Below, one piece after another: positions 10,276-20,655 of a DNA stretch of 64,000 nt (within the stretch, counting starts at the first letter, position 1; the number at the start of each line of letters is the position of its first letter). This DNA comes from Listeria cornellensis FSL F6-0969 (GTDB lineage Bacteria > Bacillota > Bacilli > Lactobacillales > Listeriaceae): assembly GCF_000525855.1 (NCBI RefSeq), contig NZ_AODE01000042.1:1-64000 (forward strand), given 5' to 3'. A model generated the notes under the pieces. It did no database searches. It was not told where the DNA came from and saw nothing but the letters and a program-made list of their open reading frames with translations. Both the position numbers and the translations under genes were made by a program.

Positions 10276-11488
10276 ATGGTAAAAGAACTACAAGCATCGA
10301 TCCGAACAATCATGACTCCAGGCCCAGTAGAGGCTGAACCACGCGTATTAAGAGCAATGAGCACGCCAATTTTAGGGCAGTACGATCCAGAGTTTTTCGA
10401 GATGATGAACGACGTAACGAACCTTTTAAAAAATGCCATTCCAAACAGAAAACGAGTGGGCGCTCGCCGTTGATGGCACAGCCCGCGCAGGACTTGAAGC
10501 AGCCGTTTGTGGCATCATCGAACCTGGCGACAAAGTACTCGTACCATCATTTGGCCGTTTTGGCTATTTGATGGCGGAACTCGCGCAACGTGCAGGAGCG
10601 CAAGTCAAAATCGTTGAGCAAGAATGGGGCTCGATTTTTGACCCGAAAACGGTTATTAACGAAATCAAAGCTTACAATCCAAAAATGCTAATCATGGTTC
10701 ACGGCGAAACGTCCACAGGTCAAATGCAAGACTTAAAGGAAATCGGGTTATTCTGTAAGGAAAACGATGTCCTATTCATGGTTGATGCGGTCGCAACTTT
10801 CACCGGCGCTGACTTCCAAACAGACGCGTGGGGAGTAGACATCGCCGTTGCCGGAACGCAGAAATGTCTCAGCGTCCCAACAGGAATGGCACCAGTCACT
10901 TACAACGCAAAAGTCGAGAAAATCCTCGCATCCCGTTATCAAGTCGAACTTGGCCTAACAAAAGACGTCCGAAATGACCGTTTTATTTCAAGCAACTACC
11001 TAGACCTTAGCCAAATTCAACAATACTGGGGACCAAAACATATCAATCATCATACTGAAATGACATCGATGATTTATGCGCTACGTGAAGGTTTACGAAT
11101 CGTTCACGAAGAAGGCCTGGAAAACCGTTTTGCCCGTCATCGTAAGCACGAAAAAGCGATGATGACTGGTCTAAACGCGATGGGCTTAACGCTGTTCGGC
11201 GATATGTCTAGCAAAATGCCGACCGTAACCTGCGTGAATATCCCAGAAGGCCTTGACGGAGAAGCCGTTCGCGCGACACTACTCCACCATTACGGCGTCG
11301 AAATCGCTAGCTCATTCGGTTCCCTTGCTGGCAAGATTTGGCGCATCGGAAACATGGGCTTCAGTAGCCGCAAAGAGAACGTCCTGCATACACTGAACGC
11401 ATTAGAAGCCTCCATCACATTCCATGGTGGCAAAATCGCAAAAGGCGAAGCAGCACAAGCCGCGTTAAAATTTTATAGCGAGAATTGA
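10276..11488 (+). CDS. pucG: Pyridoxal-phosphate aminotransferase, PucG/alanine-glyoxylate type (frameshifted)
   Basis: About 403 residues after repairing one extra base in or near the A6 at 10428-10433. Visible features are the N-terminal MTPGPVEAEPRVLRAM, the downstream FQTENEWALAVDGTARAG, and the PLP-lysine region VAGTQKCLSVPTG. The family transfers an amino group to glyoxylate; PucG of Bacillus acts on ureidoglycine in purine degradation. Divergence from PucR supports the ureidoglycine or serine/alanine-glyoxylate assignment. Substrate preference among these cannot be decided by eye. A terminator follows at 11500-11531. Confidence 0.82.
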
Positions 11489-11499
11489 ATAATGTGAAG

Positions 11500-11531
11500 A
11501 ATCCCTTACTTGAGAGAGTGGGGATTTTTTT
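11500..11531 (+). terminator. Terminator of pucG
   Basis: Arms AATCCC and GGGATT followed by seven T. Confidence 0.75.
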
Positions 11532-11683
11532 GCGTTGTGGTCATATGCTGCATATACATGATTTAGACATATTTTAAATGAGTGTATAAGGTCGTTCAAC
11601 TCAAGAGCATTGGTAAATAAAATCACATTGTAAATAAAAGAGAGTTTTACAGACTATATATCCAATATCAGCCATTTTTGCTA

Positions 11684-11712
11684 TTGTGTAGCGAATTCCA
11701 CTCTAATATAAT
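11684..11712 (+). promoter_or_regulatory. Candidate sigma-A promoter of the internalin-like gene
   Basis: TTGTGT at 11684-11689, 17 bases, TATAAT at 11707-11712, 38 bases upstream of the ATG. No PrfA box is seen. Confidence 0.5.
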
Positions 11713-11750
11713 TGGAAATAGATAGAAAAATAGCATAGAGGAGTGAAGGT

Positions 11751-13870
11751 ATGAACAAAAATCACAAATGGCTTAAAATCACAATGTGCAGTTTGACGTT
11801 GTCGTTGGTTGCCACACCACTTTCCGTTTTTGGAGCAGAGAAGGAAGCACAAACTGGAGAAGTTCTAAACACAACTGAATCTAAAAAAGTAAACGCAGAG
11901 AAGTTAACAACCCCCCGACCCATCCGAAAAAAAAGTCTTTTCGAGAATGGTTTCCTGCTGATTTTGATCTTGCTCTTGCGGCTGCCCAAGCACTAGATTC
12001 CTATACGACATGGGATGTGAGCTACGAGGAGTTATGTACTATCACTGGGTTACATATTTTGACAGACGGTAATATAGATTTTGAAGGGATTGAGAATTTA
12101 CCTAATTTGGAGTCGATTGATTTTAGTGGAAGTACAGGTATCACTGATCTGAGTTCTTTAGAGAAAATACCAGGGTTATACGGTTTGGATTTAGATGGCT
12201 GTGGGATAACTTCACTCGATTTTTTGAAGTATCTTCCTAAATTAGAATATCTCAATATCGGAAATAATGCCATTCAAGATCTAAGCCTTTTAAAAGAAGT
12301 ACCAGAACTAATTTTTTTGGATTTTCAAAATATCCAAACAACTGATTTTTCACCGATAGGAGATTTGACGAAATTATCTTGGCTATTGGGTGATAAAAAT
12401 CAAATGACAACGCTGGATTTTATGAAAGGATTATCGCAATTAGAGTATGTCTCATTGAATCGAAATAAGATTGAAGATTTGACCCCGTTGAAAGGGCATG
12501 TGAAATTGGATTACCTTCTGTTGGAGGATAATCAGATAACAGATGTGACACCTCTGAGCGACTTGCCGAAGTTACGAAATTTGAATCTATTAAGGAATCA
12601 AATAACAGACATAATGCCCTTAGCGGCACTGGCATCACTGGAAAGACTAGAGGTAGGGCTAAACCAGATTACATCTGTAGGCTCGCTAACAAGTCTCAAT
12701 AAGCTGAAATACTTAGGTGTTGGTGCAAATAAACTCACTGATGCTAGTTTCGTCAATGTATTGCCAGATAATGTGGAAATATGGGTGCAGAATAATGAGA
12801 TTACAAATATAAGTAATGTAGCTCGGTTTGCAGAACGGCAGAATTTGAATATACAAAGTCAATATATAACACTCTCTACGCAGTACTCGAACCAAGAGGG
12901 GATGCTGAAAGTTCATAATCCAATTATAGATGACAGGAACATGAGTGTAACCAATATCAAACCATGGTCTCACCCTAATGTTCCAAGTTATTATGATGCC
13001 ATGAAGAATCAAGTGGTTTTTAATGAGTTAACGGGAGCAGAGAAAGTCGATTTCTCTTTTGTTGATAGCACGGGGCGCTTTTCGGGAACGGTATTTGTAT
13101 CTTATACATTTGTTTCGAATCAGACAGTTACTTTTGATTCCGATGAAGCGTCATCACAAACGCCAACTCAGAGTATATTTCCAGGAGAAAGTGTGGTAGA
13201 ACCAACGAATCCGACAAAATTAGGGTATGATTTTTTAGGTTGGTTTGTGGGGGAAGGCGTTTCTTCACGATTATGGAATTTCCAACAAGATACGATGCCA
13301 AATGAATCACTAATTTTGCATTCAAACTGGAAGAAATCTGTTTATACAGTAACCTATGAAGGAAATGGAGCAGATCCGACGAGCAAATTGCCAGAAGTAA
13401 CGCCGTTCAGTATAGGTGATTCTCCTGTGATGATTGCGACTGGAGAGGATATCCAACGAAAAGGGTATACATTTATTGCATGGAATACGGCGGCCGATGG
13501 TTCAGGAACTAACTATTTGCAAGGAGAAAGCTATGATACCTTAGAAAATTTGGTGTTATATGCGACATGGGAGAAGGAAATACCAAGCATTATTGTGCCC
13601 CCAGTGAAGCCAATAACTCCAATAAATCCTCCATTTCCAGGAAGTCCTGTGACTCCTATTGTACCGATTACAGTGAAACCAATAGAGGCGGATTCGGAAA
13701 AACCTAGTACGCCTAGTACAACAGCAGGTCCCGACATATCCAAATCATCAGAAAGCACGACAGTTAAATTACCATTTACAGGTGATAGTAGAAATTTATT
13801 TATGTGGTATTCAGGAATATTGAGTGTCTTAGGTGCTATGGTATATCTAGCACGAAGAAGGAAAAATTAG
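11751..13870 (+). CDS. Internalin-like LRR surface protein with LPFTG anchor (frameshifted)
   Basis: About 706 residues. A signal peptide (MCSLTLSLVATPLSVFGAE) is followed by an internalin cap region and about eleven 22-residue leucine-rich repeats (pattern LxxLxNLxxLxLxxNxITD), an Ig-like inter-repeat region, two Listeria-Bacteroides repeats (GYDFLGWF, GYTFIAWN), a proline-rich spacer and a C-terminal LPFTG sorting signal with hydrophobic helix and RRRKN tail. One base is missing near 11911-11934 (C6 or A8); adding it joins the signal peptide to EWFPADFDLALAAAQALD. Sortase A probably links it to peptidoglycan. Its own promoter and no PrfA box argue against classical virulence control. The ligand is unknown. 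Confidence 0.85.
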
Positions 13871-13881
13871 GTGAGTTCAGT

Positions 13882-13901
13882 ACAGCCGTTAAGGCGGCTG
13901 T
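13882..13901 (+). terminator. GC-rich hairpin after the internalin-like gene
   Basis: ACAGCCG / CGGCTGT with a TTAAGG loop, 12 bases after the stop. It lacks a T run, so it may be a weak terminator or an mRNA 3'-end stabiliser. Confidence 0.4.
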
Positions 13902-13970
13902 GCTCTCAAATAAAGTAGGAAGAAGAAATGAAAGAGCAAAAAATAAGAGAATGAGATGGAGGAAGAAGAA

Positions 13971-16900
13971 ATGGCAATTAAAGAAATGATTGAACTGATT
14001 AATCGTGACAACTACGTGGAAGGATATGCTACCGATAATCAACAATTATGGAATACGCGCATGCAAGCGTTGGAAGCAACAGGAGAGGATATTCTTATCG
14101 AGGTATTACCAGGAACCTACTTTGTTAAAGGGTCACTTCGCCTCATTTCTAAAGCAACGATTCAAACGACAATGGATTCTAAGCTTAACCCAACTAAAGA
14201 AAAAGCAATATTTGTTTTTGGTTTAGGTACAGATGGAGAAGCTGGGTTTAGTAATTTACCAACGTCGAAGAATCCGAATTATCTACATGATGTATGCTTA
14301 CAAGATGTTAGGTTGGAATTCATGATAACAGCAGGAAATCTAGGTGTCAGTTTGTTGCTCGACTACACCCAAGCCAATTTCCTAGCATCCCCATCACTAC
14401 TATCCATAACTGGACCATACATGGGAAAATATATGCCATACAAAGGAATGCAAAATATCACTGTTCGTAACGTAGAAGTAGATGGGAAAAACGTTGGGAA
14501 AAACGGGTTTGATTTCGGCGGTATTGATAATTTACGTGTGATCGATTGTAATATAAGGAACATAGGCTATTTAAGTGGGATTTCTTTGGAGTTTTGTCAC
14601 GATGTTATTCTTGAAGGGAATCAGACGACCAATACAGGGCGTGCCGGTATCCAAATATATCGAGGTAATGAAAAAGTGAGCGTGATAAACAACAAAGTGA
14701 CCGATTGGATGCAGCGTTATGGTGTCTATCACTATTACTCTGTCAATGATCCTAAAAAAAGCACAGAGATGTTCGATGGTGGTATTGATAGTTATGGACC
14801 GAATAATACAGAACTAGTCATTACAGGAAATCACGTTACGGTAGGGTGGGATGAAACCGAACGTGTGAACAATGCTGTTCCGAAAGAAAATCCGTGTAAT
14901 CCTAATATTATTGCGCTACACGGCAATACATCGGTTAATCCGGTAGATGTAAGCACAAGGAAGAACAGGCCGTTACCAACAACCCCGCACACCTTGTATC
15001 TACCCTACCGACTCAGCGGTGCCAGCAATGTTCGACTACAAGGAAATACAGCGAGAGTTCGAAGTGTGCATATTTTTGGTTTCCTTTTTGCCGCACAGCG
15101 CGAAGTATCTGTAGACTCAACGGAGAAGGCTATCGGAGAAGTATCTGATGTCGTTGTGACAGAAAACATGCTCGAATTAGAAGGTGAAATTCGTCTTCCA
15201 TTACGTGCTATCACAGTAAAAAAGCGTAACAACATAGAGCGTAATGATGATGGAACAAGTGTGACTCATACGCGAGGCATTGGTTTAGAAATTTTGGATA
15301 ACGATTTCCATATGAAAGGGATTATAAACGGGAGTGGACAAACCGGTGTGGTGAGCGCATTCACAACGAAACCACGCTTTATGACGATTCGATTAGGGGA
15401 AGAAAATGGGCGTACTGTTATATCAGAAGAGGTCGTTTTGCATAATAATCGGATTTATCATCAGCCGCTGGAAGGTTACTATCCGGAGAAATGGGCGCAA
15501 CCTGATTTGTTGCTTGTGGCGAGCCCAGAGAACATTGGAGATGTTGTCATTAAGCATGTGGCGGTTAACAATAATAAATTAACCACGCATAAAAAAGAAG
15601 CCGCTTTCGAAACTGTTTTGAATGAACGAATTGAGGTGCTGCATAAATCATTATTTGTAGAAAAAGTTGTTTACGATGATGTAACACCAAGTCAAGATTA
15701 TCAAAGTCAGTGTTTTCTGCCCGTTTGTACAGTAGAGTTACATAAGGGAAATGTAAAAATAGATGAAACTACCGTCAATAGTCAAGGTGCTTTTCTTTTT
15801 TCGAATATGGTCACTAAAATGACAGAGAGAACAGCGACATATTCTTTTGTTGGAAAGGACATTCGTGGGAACCAAGTGGAACAAGTCGCGATTACGTTCC
15901 TGTCAGATGTATCTATCACAACGGATATGGATTATACAATTCATGACACGCAGATCACTGGAACCTATGGTATGGAAATCTATGCGATTAAGTTACAAAT
16001 TGCGGGCATGACAAAAAATGCGATGTTAGATGGAACAGGGCGTTATATGCTTTCTGTGGATGATATGATGATTAGCCCTGGGGATATGCTGGAACTAGTT
16101 GGATTTGATCGCCAAGGTGTAGAGCGTTATCGATTACATGTACGTGTACTAGAGGCACCACTCGATTACACGTTGACAGGAAGTGATTATACATTAGGGA
16201 CGGACCAGATTACGGGCACGTTTGGGCGAGACATCCGAGTGGTTTCTGCGTTGATTAGGGATACCGAGGTACCCGTCACGATTACAGGGATTAATACATT
16301 TCAAATCACGGGACTTGCTGCTAAAAATATCTGTTGGGAGGATACATTTATCCTTCGAGGAAAAGGTGTGGACGAGGAAATATGTCAGGAAATAGAGATC
16401 CAATATCTAGATTATGGTTTGACGGTTGTGCCGTATGTGATCGCCTACCCTGAAAACGCTTTAACGGGAACGTACGGTCATTCTATTGCGGGAATATCGT
16501 TATGGATCGAAGGGCAAGAAATGTTAGATATACCGTTAGATGGGGCTGGGAACTACACGTTAAAAGATATAAGACTACTTTTGACTAGTGTGTCTAAAGA
16601 GGTAGAAATCGTTGGTAGAAATGAGTGGGGGCAAGAGGCAAGTCGCATACCAGTTGTTATGAGTACTCTTTTTCAAGTGACGGCGCAAGACTATACGATT
16701 GGAGAAACTGTAACGTTCGCTGGGACATACAGTGATAGTGTTTTTAAAGTTCGGTTATGGGTGAATGGTGAGGTTGTCGAGCAAGCAGCAACAGATGGAA
16801 ATGGAAATTATAGCTTTGCGAAAGCATCGACTTATATTAAAGCGGTGAATGATGTCGTGGAAATTGTTGGTGTAAACAAGGTGTACCAAGAAAGAGTTCG

Positions 16901-17714
16901 GCTGTTAGTACGTGTGAATGCACCGAAAGATTACAGTTTAACGACTACCTCTTTTGTCATTAATCAAAGCAAGATATTGACAGGAACTTTTGGTAAAGAT
17001 ATTCAGGGGGTACGTCTGTGTGTGAATGGAGTGAACAAGACCAGTGCGACGCTTAGTAATGATGGAAGTTATCGTTTTGAGAACGCTGCGCAGATGATAA
17101 CAAATGCAACACTGAAAGTTGAAGTACAGGGTGTGGATGGCGCGTTTGTGGAGCGCAAACGAGTGTCTGTTGCGGTAACGGTATGGAAGGATTATGCTTT
17201 GAAAGTAGAAGCTTACCCTGTAGATTATCCGCAATTGTTGGGCACGTACGGTAAAGATATTGTAACGGTGCAATTGTGGGTCAATGGTGTAAATAAAGGA
17301 CAGGCGACGAATATAGCGAACCAGGTCGGAAAATATAGTTTTATGGAGATGCGGAAATATGGTATTATAGCAACGAGTAAAGTAGAGGTAAGAGGGTTAG
17401 ACGCGACTAAGAAAGTACAAATTATAACTCCAGTTGTCTTAAAGCCAGCCTTACAAGCAGTATTGACCGCGCCAACGAATTATAAATTAGGAACGAAAGA
17501 AATTGCAGGGACGTGTGGGAAAGATATAGCTTATGTGCGCTTTTCTGTGAATGGCGTGGTTAAGCAACAAGCGACGATTGATCGCGTAACGAATAAATTT
17601 AAAGTGACCTATGCGAATAATTTCATTTCCGCGACAACTAATAAAGTGGAGATTATTGGGTTGGACAAGGCGTATGTAGAAATGCGTCGAGTGTCAATAC
17701 CAGTAATAAAATAA
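13971..17714 (+). CDS. Giant beta-helix plus seven Ig-like repeat protein
   Basis: 1247 residues. I chose the ATG at 13971 because GGAGG at 13958-13962 lies 8 bases before it. Residues about 1-560 look like a right-handed parallel beta-helix (pectate-lyase-like: repeated short N/V/I turns such as VTDWMQRYGVYHY, ITVRNVEVDG). From about residue 650 come seven ~80-residue modules, each with a box like TGTYGKDI followed by VRLWVNGV and VEIVG. Such modules occur in Listeria surface and tail-type proteins. There is no signal peptide, anchor or membrane helix, which is odd for this architecture; an in-frame TAA at 13944 rules out an upstream extension. A function is not claimed; polysaccharide binding or cleavage is a guess. 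Confidence 0.8.
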   Translation: MAIKEMIELINRDNYVEGYATDNQQLWNTRMQALEATGEDILIEVLPGTYFVKGSLRLISKATIQTTMDSKLNPTKEKAIFVFGLGTDGEAGFSNLPTSKNPNYLHDVCLQDVRLEFMITAGNLGVSLLLDYTQANFLASPSLLSITGPYMGKYMPYKGMQNITVRNVEVDGKNVGKNGFDFGGIDNLRVIDCNIRNIGYLSGISLEFCHDVILEGNQTTNTGRAGIQIYRGNEKVSVINNKVTDWMQRYGVYHYYSVNDPKKSTEMFDGGIDSYGPNNTELVITGNHVTVGWDETERVNNAVPKENPCNPNIIALHGNTSVNPVDVSTRKNRPLPTTPHTLYLPYRLSGASNVRLQGNTARVRSVHIFGFLFAAQREVSVDSTEKAIGEVSDVVVTENMLELEGEIRLPLRAITVKKRNNIERNDDGTSVTHTRGIGLEILDNDFHMKGIINGSGQTGVVSAFTTKPRFMTIRLGEENGRTVISEEVVLHNNRIYHQPLEGYYPEKWAQPDLLLVASPENIGDVVIKHVAVNNNKLTTHKKEAAFETVLNERIEVLHKSLFVEKVVYDDVTPSQDYQSQCFLPVCTVELHKGNVKIDETTVNSQGAFLFSNMVTKMTERTATYSFVGKDIRGNQVEQVAITFLSDVSITTDMDYTIHDTQITGTYGMEIYAIKLQIAGMTKNAMLDGTGRYMLSVDDMMISPGDMLELVGFDRQGVERYRLHVRVLEAPLDYTLTGSDYTLGTDQITGTFGRDIRVVSALIRDTEVPVTITGINTFQITGLAAKNICWEDTFILRGKGVDEEICQEIEIQYLDYGLTVVPYVIAYPENALTGTYGHSIAGISLWIEGQEMLDIPLDGAGNYTLKDIRLLLTSVSKEVEIVGRNEWGQEASRIPVVMSTLFQVTAQDYTIGETVTFAGTYSDSVFKVRLWVNGEVVEQAATDGNGNYSFAKASTYIKAVNDVVEIVGVNKVYQERVRLLVRVNAPKDYSLTTTSFVINQSKILTGTFGKDIQGVRLCVNGVNKTSATLSNDGSYRFENAAQMITNATLKVEVQGVDGAFVERKRVSVAVTVWKDYALKVEAYPVDYPQLLGTYGKDIVTVQLWVNGVNKGQATNIANQVGKYSFMEMRKYGIIATSKVEVRGLDATKKVQIITPVVLKPALQAVLTAPTNYKLGTKEIAGTCGKDIAYVRFSVNGVVKQQATIDRVTNKFKVTYANNFISATTNKVEIIGLDKAYVEMRRVSIPVIK

Positions 17715-17758
17715 GACAGTTAAAAAAAATAAAGGCCTAGTAATTTCACAATACCGAA

Positions 17759-17813
17759 CAAAAATAGAAACGTCGATTGATTATCTAAAAATCAATCGAC
17801 GTTTCTATTTTTT
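17759..17813. terminator. Strong bidirectional terminator
   Basis: A nearly perfect stem of about 21 bp (arms contain AGAAACGTCGATTGAT and its complement) with A and T runs on both sides, between the convergent beta-helix and HAAS genes. Confidence 0.9.
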
Positions 17814-18193
17814 AATCTAGTGCATCCAAAAGTAACATCAATATAATAAAACACATGCCGGCAATTAGGACTATTTTAAACGGAGAAATTTGCTTGGAGG
17901 CGGGCTTCTCTGTTTTTGTTTCTACTTGAACTTGAGGCGGCTCTGGTTGTGACAGGGCTTTCTGGATAACTGGTTGCTGCACACGCTTAGGAACCACAAC
18001 AGCCCCTTGCACATACTGCTCAATAATATCATTTGGGTCGCCTAGCAAAGCAATAGCATCGACCTCGGATATTCCGTTCTCCAAACTTATTGCAATGTGT
18101 TCATCCAAATCTTTGATAATGCTGGCTCGCTCATCTTCCGGTAATGAACGCAGACCGTGATGTAACGTTTCAAAAAAAATCTGATCTATTCAT
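17812..18193 (-). CDS. HAAS-domain membrane protein partnered with PadR (frameshifted)
   Basis: About 126 residues after removing one base in the A8 run (plus strand) at 18172-18179. The repaired N-terminus MNRSDFFETLHHGLRSLPED continues into the HAAS signature (IIKDLDEHIAISLENGISEVDAIALLGDP), then a proline-rich linker and one C-terminal membrane helix (ISPFKIVLIAGMCFIILML). Its ATG overlaps the stop of the PadR gene by 8 bases. HAAS proteins (DUF1700-like) usually sit beside PadR regulators and are thought to signal at the membrane. A second such pair occurs at 56575-57323. Confidence 0.72.
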
Positions 18194-18515
18194 TTGGATT
18201 GATCTCCTTTCGTAAAGCTGCAATACTTGCCGTGAATTCATCCCATTCTTGCAATGTCTCTTTCAAAAAAACGCGCCCTTGATGCGTGATATGATAATAC
18301 TTCCGCTGCGGCCCAGTTGGCGATTCGACCGTATATGTCGCACAATAACCTTCTTTCACAAGTCGGCGTAAAAGGGGGTATAGTGTACTCTCAGTAATCG
18401 GAATATGTTTCTTTATTTGTTGCGTCAGATCGTAGCCATAAAAATCATCCGTCTGTAAAATGAAAAGGACACACATATCCAGCGCACCTTTTCGAAACTG
18501 TGTTGTTACGCTCAT
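18186..18515 (-). CDS. PadR-family transcriptional regulator
   Basis: 109 residues. The PadR winged-helix signature is clear: FRKGALDMCVLFIL, YGYDLTQQI, ITESTLYPLLRRLVKEGY and GPQRKYYHITHQGR. A TTGGGGG ribosome-binding site supports the ATG at 18515 over the one at 18521. It is translationally coupled to the HAAS gene and divergent from the YusW-like gene. PadR proteins are usually repressors of nearby genes, so autoregulation and control of the divergent gene are plausible; an imperfect palindrome at 18592-18618 could be the operator. Confidence 0.88.
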   Translation of the reverse strand: MSVTTQFRKGALDMCVLFILQTDDFYGYDLTQQIKKHIPITESTLYPLLRRLVKEGYCATYTVESPTGPQRKYYHITHQGRVFLKETLQEWDEFTASIAALRKEINPNE

Positions 18516-18591
18516 ATTCATCCCCCAATAAAAATTTTTTTCCAACGCTATTATATGTGATAAGTATAGCAACTTTGCGACTTAATAGCAA

Positions 18592-18618
18592 TACTCGTGT
18601 TATCTACTATGTAACGAG
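18592..18618. promoter_or_regulatory. Possible PadR operator palindrome
   Basis: ACTCGT and ACGAGT arms around an AT-rich centre, between the divergent PadR and YusW-like genes and just upstream of the promoter at 18633. Only six bases per arm match perfectly. Confidence 0.3.
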
Positions 18619-18632
18619 TGTAATGTTAAGTG

Positions 18633-18661
18633 TTGACAAAACAATGTGCTTGTATTATGCT
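18633..18661 (+). promoter_or_regulatory. Sigma-A promoter of the YusW-like gene
   Basis: TTGACA at 18633-18638, 17-base spacer, TATGCT at 18656-18661. Confidence 0.7.
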
Positions 18662-18721
18662 GTTTACAGGTACTATGCAATGCATAATAGTATACTTCGT
18701 GATTTTCAAAGGAGAATAAAA

Positions 18722-19196
18722 ATGAATAAAATAGCAAAAGTAACAATCGCAGCCGGAATGGCAGTAATGGTAGGATTTTCAGGATTTGGAGCAAGTGAAG
18801 CAGCGGCAGCGGTAAAAGCTAAGCCAAAAACAACGGTGAAAGCCAAGCCAAAAGCAGCGGTAAAAGCCAAGCCAACAGCTAAAAACCTTTATAAGAAAGT
18901 AGAAGTATCGATTGATTATGGTCGTCAAGAATTAGATTTTGAATTCGAAGTGAAATCTAATGGTCGCGTGGAAGTAGAATTCGAAAATGATTTCACACGA
19001 AAAAAAATTGCGCGGAACAGCTGCACAAGCAGAAATCGATAAAGCATTCGCAACGTATAATGTGACAGGCAAAACACGTACACAAATCGTGAACCATATT
19101 CTGAAAACATACAAATTGTCAACACGTTATCAAGAATTTGATTTTGAAGCGAAATTAAAGAACAATAAACGTGTAGCATTTGAGATTGAAAGATAA
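18722..19196 (+). CDS. YusW-like small secreted protein with AKPK repeats (frameshifted)
   Basis: About 157 residues when one A is removed from the A8 tract at 19000-19007. The ATG at 18722 follows AAAGGAG. A signal peptide ends near SEAAAA, then three VKAKPK-type lysine/proline/alanine repeats (residues about 33-56) precede two copies of a beta-strand module (DYGRQELDFEFEVK... and STRYQEFDFEAKLK...), which resembles the YusW family. The basic linker could bind teichoic acid or the wall. Function is unknown. It is divergent from the PadR/HAAS pair, so it may be their regulated gene. Confidence 0.72.
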
Positions 19197-19214
19197 GCAA
19201 CTGAGATAATACAA

Positions 19215-19267
19215 AATAGGAGAATAATCGAGGTTTAAATGCATTAAACTTGGATTATTCTCCTATT
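19215..19267. terminator. Bidirectional terminator
   Basis: Long stem with arms containing AGGAGAATAATC and GATTATTCTCCT and an ATGCA loop, between the convergent YusW-like and allantoinase genes. Confidence 0.85.
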
Positions 19268-19276
19268 CTCATTTAA

Positions 19277-20650
19277 TTATTGAACAGTTTCTTTCACGTT
19301 TTGAAGAACGAACGCGCCTTCATGTGTATCGCGAACACCGTTTGCCTTATCATAAATCACCGAACCACGAAGTACGGTTGCAACGACTTGTGCGCCGATT
19401 GTGCGACCAATATATGGGCTGACCTTGTGACGATACTCCAAGTCTTCTGCTACAAGTGTATATGGCGCGTTTGGTTGGATTAGTGCGAAATCGGCGTCTT
19501 TTCCAATCGCGATATGGCCTTTGTTCGCTAACTTGTAAAGGTCAGCCGGATTCGAGGCGATTAGTTTCGCGAACTGTGTCAGCTCCATGCCCCGCTTTTG
19601 TACGGCTTCATCGAACATAATGTCGACGTTATTTTGCAAGCCAGAAATTCCGCCCCAAGCGGTGAATGCATTTCCAATTTTCATATCGGGTGGGCAAGGC
19701 GAGTGATCCGAAGTAACGAAATCAATTTCACCTGCAAAAAGTTTCTCCCAAAGACGATCTTGATTCGCTTTATCGCGCAGTGGTGGGGCGCATTTCGCAG
19801 TAGTACCAATCGTTTCAAACTGCTCTTCGTCAATCGCGAAGTAGTGCGTACAAGATTCGCAGGTCACTTTTTGGCCTTCATTGCGCGCACGAGTGACTTC
19901 TTCCACGCCCTCTGGTGTACTCAAATGGCAAATATGGATTTGGCAGCCGGCGATTTTAGCAAGATAAATGGCGCGGCGTACGGCTTCCACTTCTGTGAAA
20001 ACAGGGCGTGATGCAACATAATCTTTCGCGGATGTTTTGCCTTCTGCTTGGGCGACTTTGCCTAATTCATCGCAGATTAGCGCATTTTCAGCGTGGATTG
20101 CTAGAATTTTGTCCATTTTAGCAATTTTTTGCATGCCGGCGAAGAAGGAATAATCATCGACGTTACGGAAATCATTATCGACACCATCAAAGCCGCACGT
20201 TGCAAGGAAGCATTTATAAGCCACGACACCATCTTCATTTAGCTCGTTCAGACGATCTAAGTTATGTGGAACCAGCCCACCAAAAAGCGCTACATCGACG
20301 CTAAGTTTGCCTTTTGCCGCATCAAATTTAAGATTTAGAGATTCGCGGTCAATCGTAGCTGGTAATTGGTTAAGTGGCATTTCGATGAACGAAGTCACGC
20401 CACCTTTTGCAGCTGCTTTCGTCCCTGTTTCATAGCCTTCCCACTCGGTACGACCAGGCTCAGAAATGTGCACGTGCGCGTCAACCATACCTGGTGAAAC
20501 AACGAGTCCACTTGCATCCATGACTTCTTTTGCCTCGCCTAAATCCGCGCCAATTGCCACGATTTTTCCGTTCGTTACCGCCACATCTGTCACTACCGCT
20601 TCCGTGTCTAAAATCACTTTTCCATTTTTGATAATTAAATCATAACTCAT
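19277..20650 (-). CDS. allB: Allantoinase
   Basis: 457 residues of the cyclic amidohydrolase superfamily. Metal ligands are visible: [11 protein letters not shown], the carboxylated-lysine segment [25 protein letters not shown] and TSDHSPCP. The [12 protein letters not shown] stretch is characteristic of allantoinases rather than dihydroorotases. It hydrolyses allantoin to allantoate in the cytoplasm. The start at 20650 (ATG) is preferred to the TTG at 20659, which abuts the AGGAG. It directly follows the permease gene, so uptake and first hydrolysis are one operon. Allantoate amidohydrolase is not in the window. Confidence 0.88.
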   Translation of the reverse strand: MSYDLIIKNGKVILDTEAVVTDVAVTNGKIVAIGADLGEAKEVMDASGLVVSPGMVDAHVHISEPGRTEWEGYETGTKAAAKGGVTSFIEMPLNQLPATIDRESLNLKFDAAKGKLSVDVALFGGLVPHNLDRLNELNEDGVVAYKCFLATCGFDGVDNDFRNVDDYSFFAGMQKIAKMDKILAIHAENALICDELGKVAQAEGKTSAKDYVASRPVFTEVEAVRRAIYLAKIAGCQIHICHLSTPEGVEEVTRARNEGQKVTCESCTHYFAIDEEQFETIGTTAKCAPPLRDKANQDRLWEKLFAGEIDFVTSDHSPCPPDMKIGNAFTAWGGISGLQNNVDIMFDEAVQKRGMELTQFAKLIASNPADLYKLANKGHIAIGKDADFALIQPNAPYTLVAEDLEYRHKVSPYIGRTIGAQVVATVLRGSVIYDKANGVRDTHEGAFVLQNVKETVQ

Positions 20651-20655
20651 TTCCT

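Noticed and set aside
11684..11750. PrfA box upstream of the internalin-like gene
   Set aside because: No TTAACA-type palindrome with PrfA spacing; only a plain sigma-A-like promoter.
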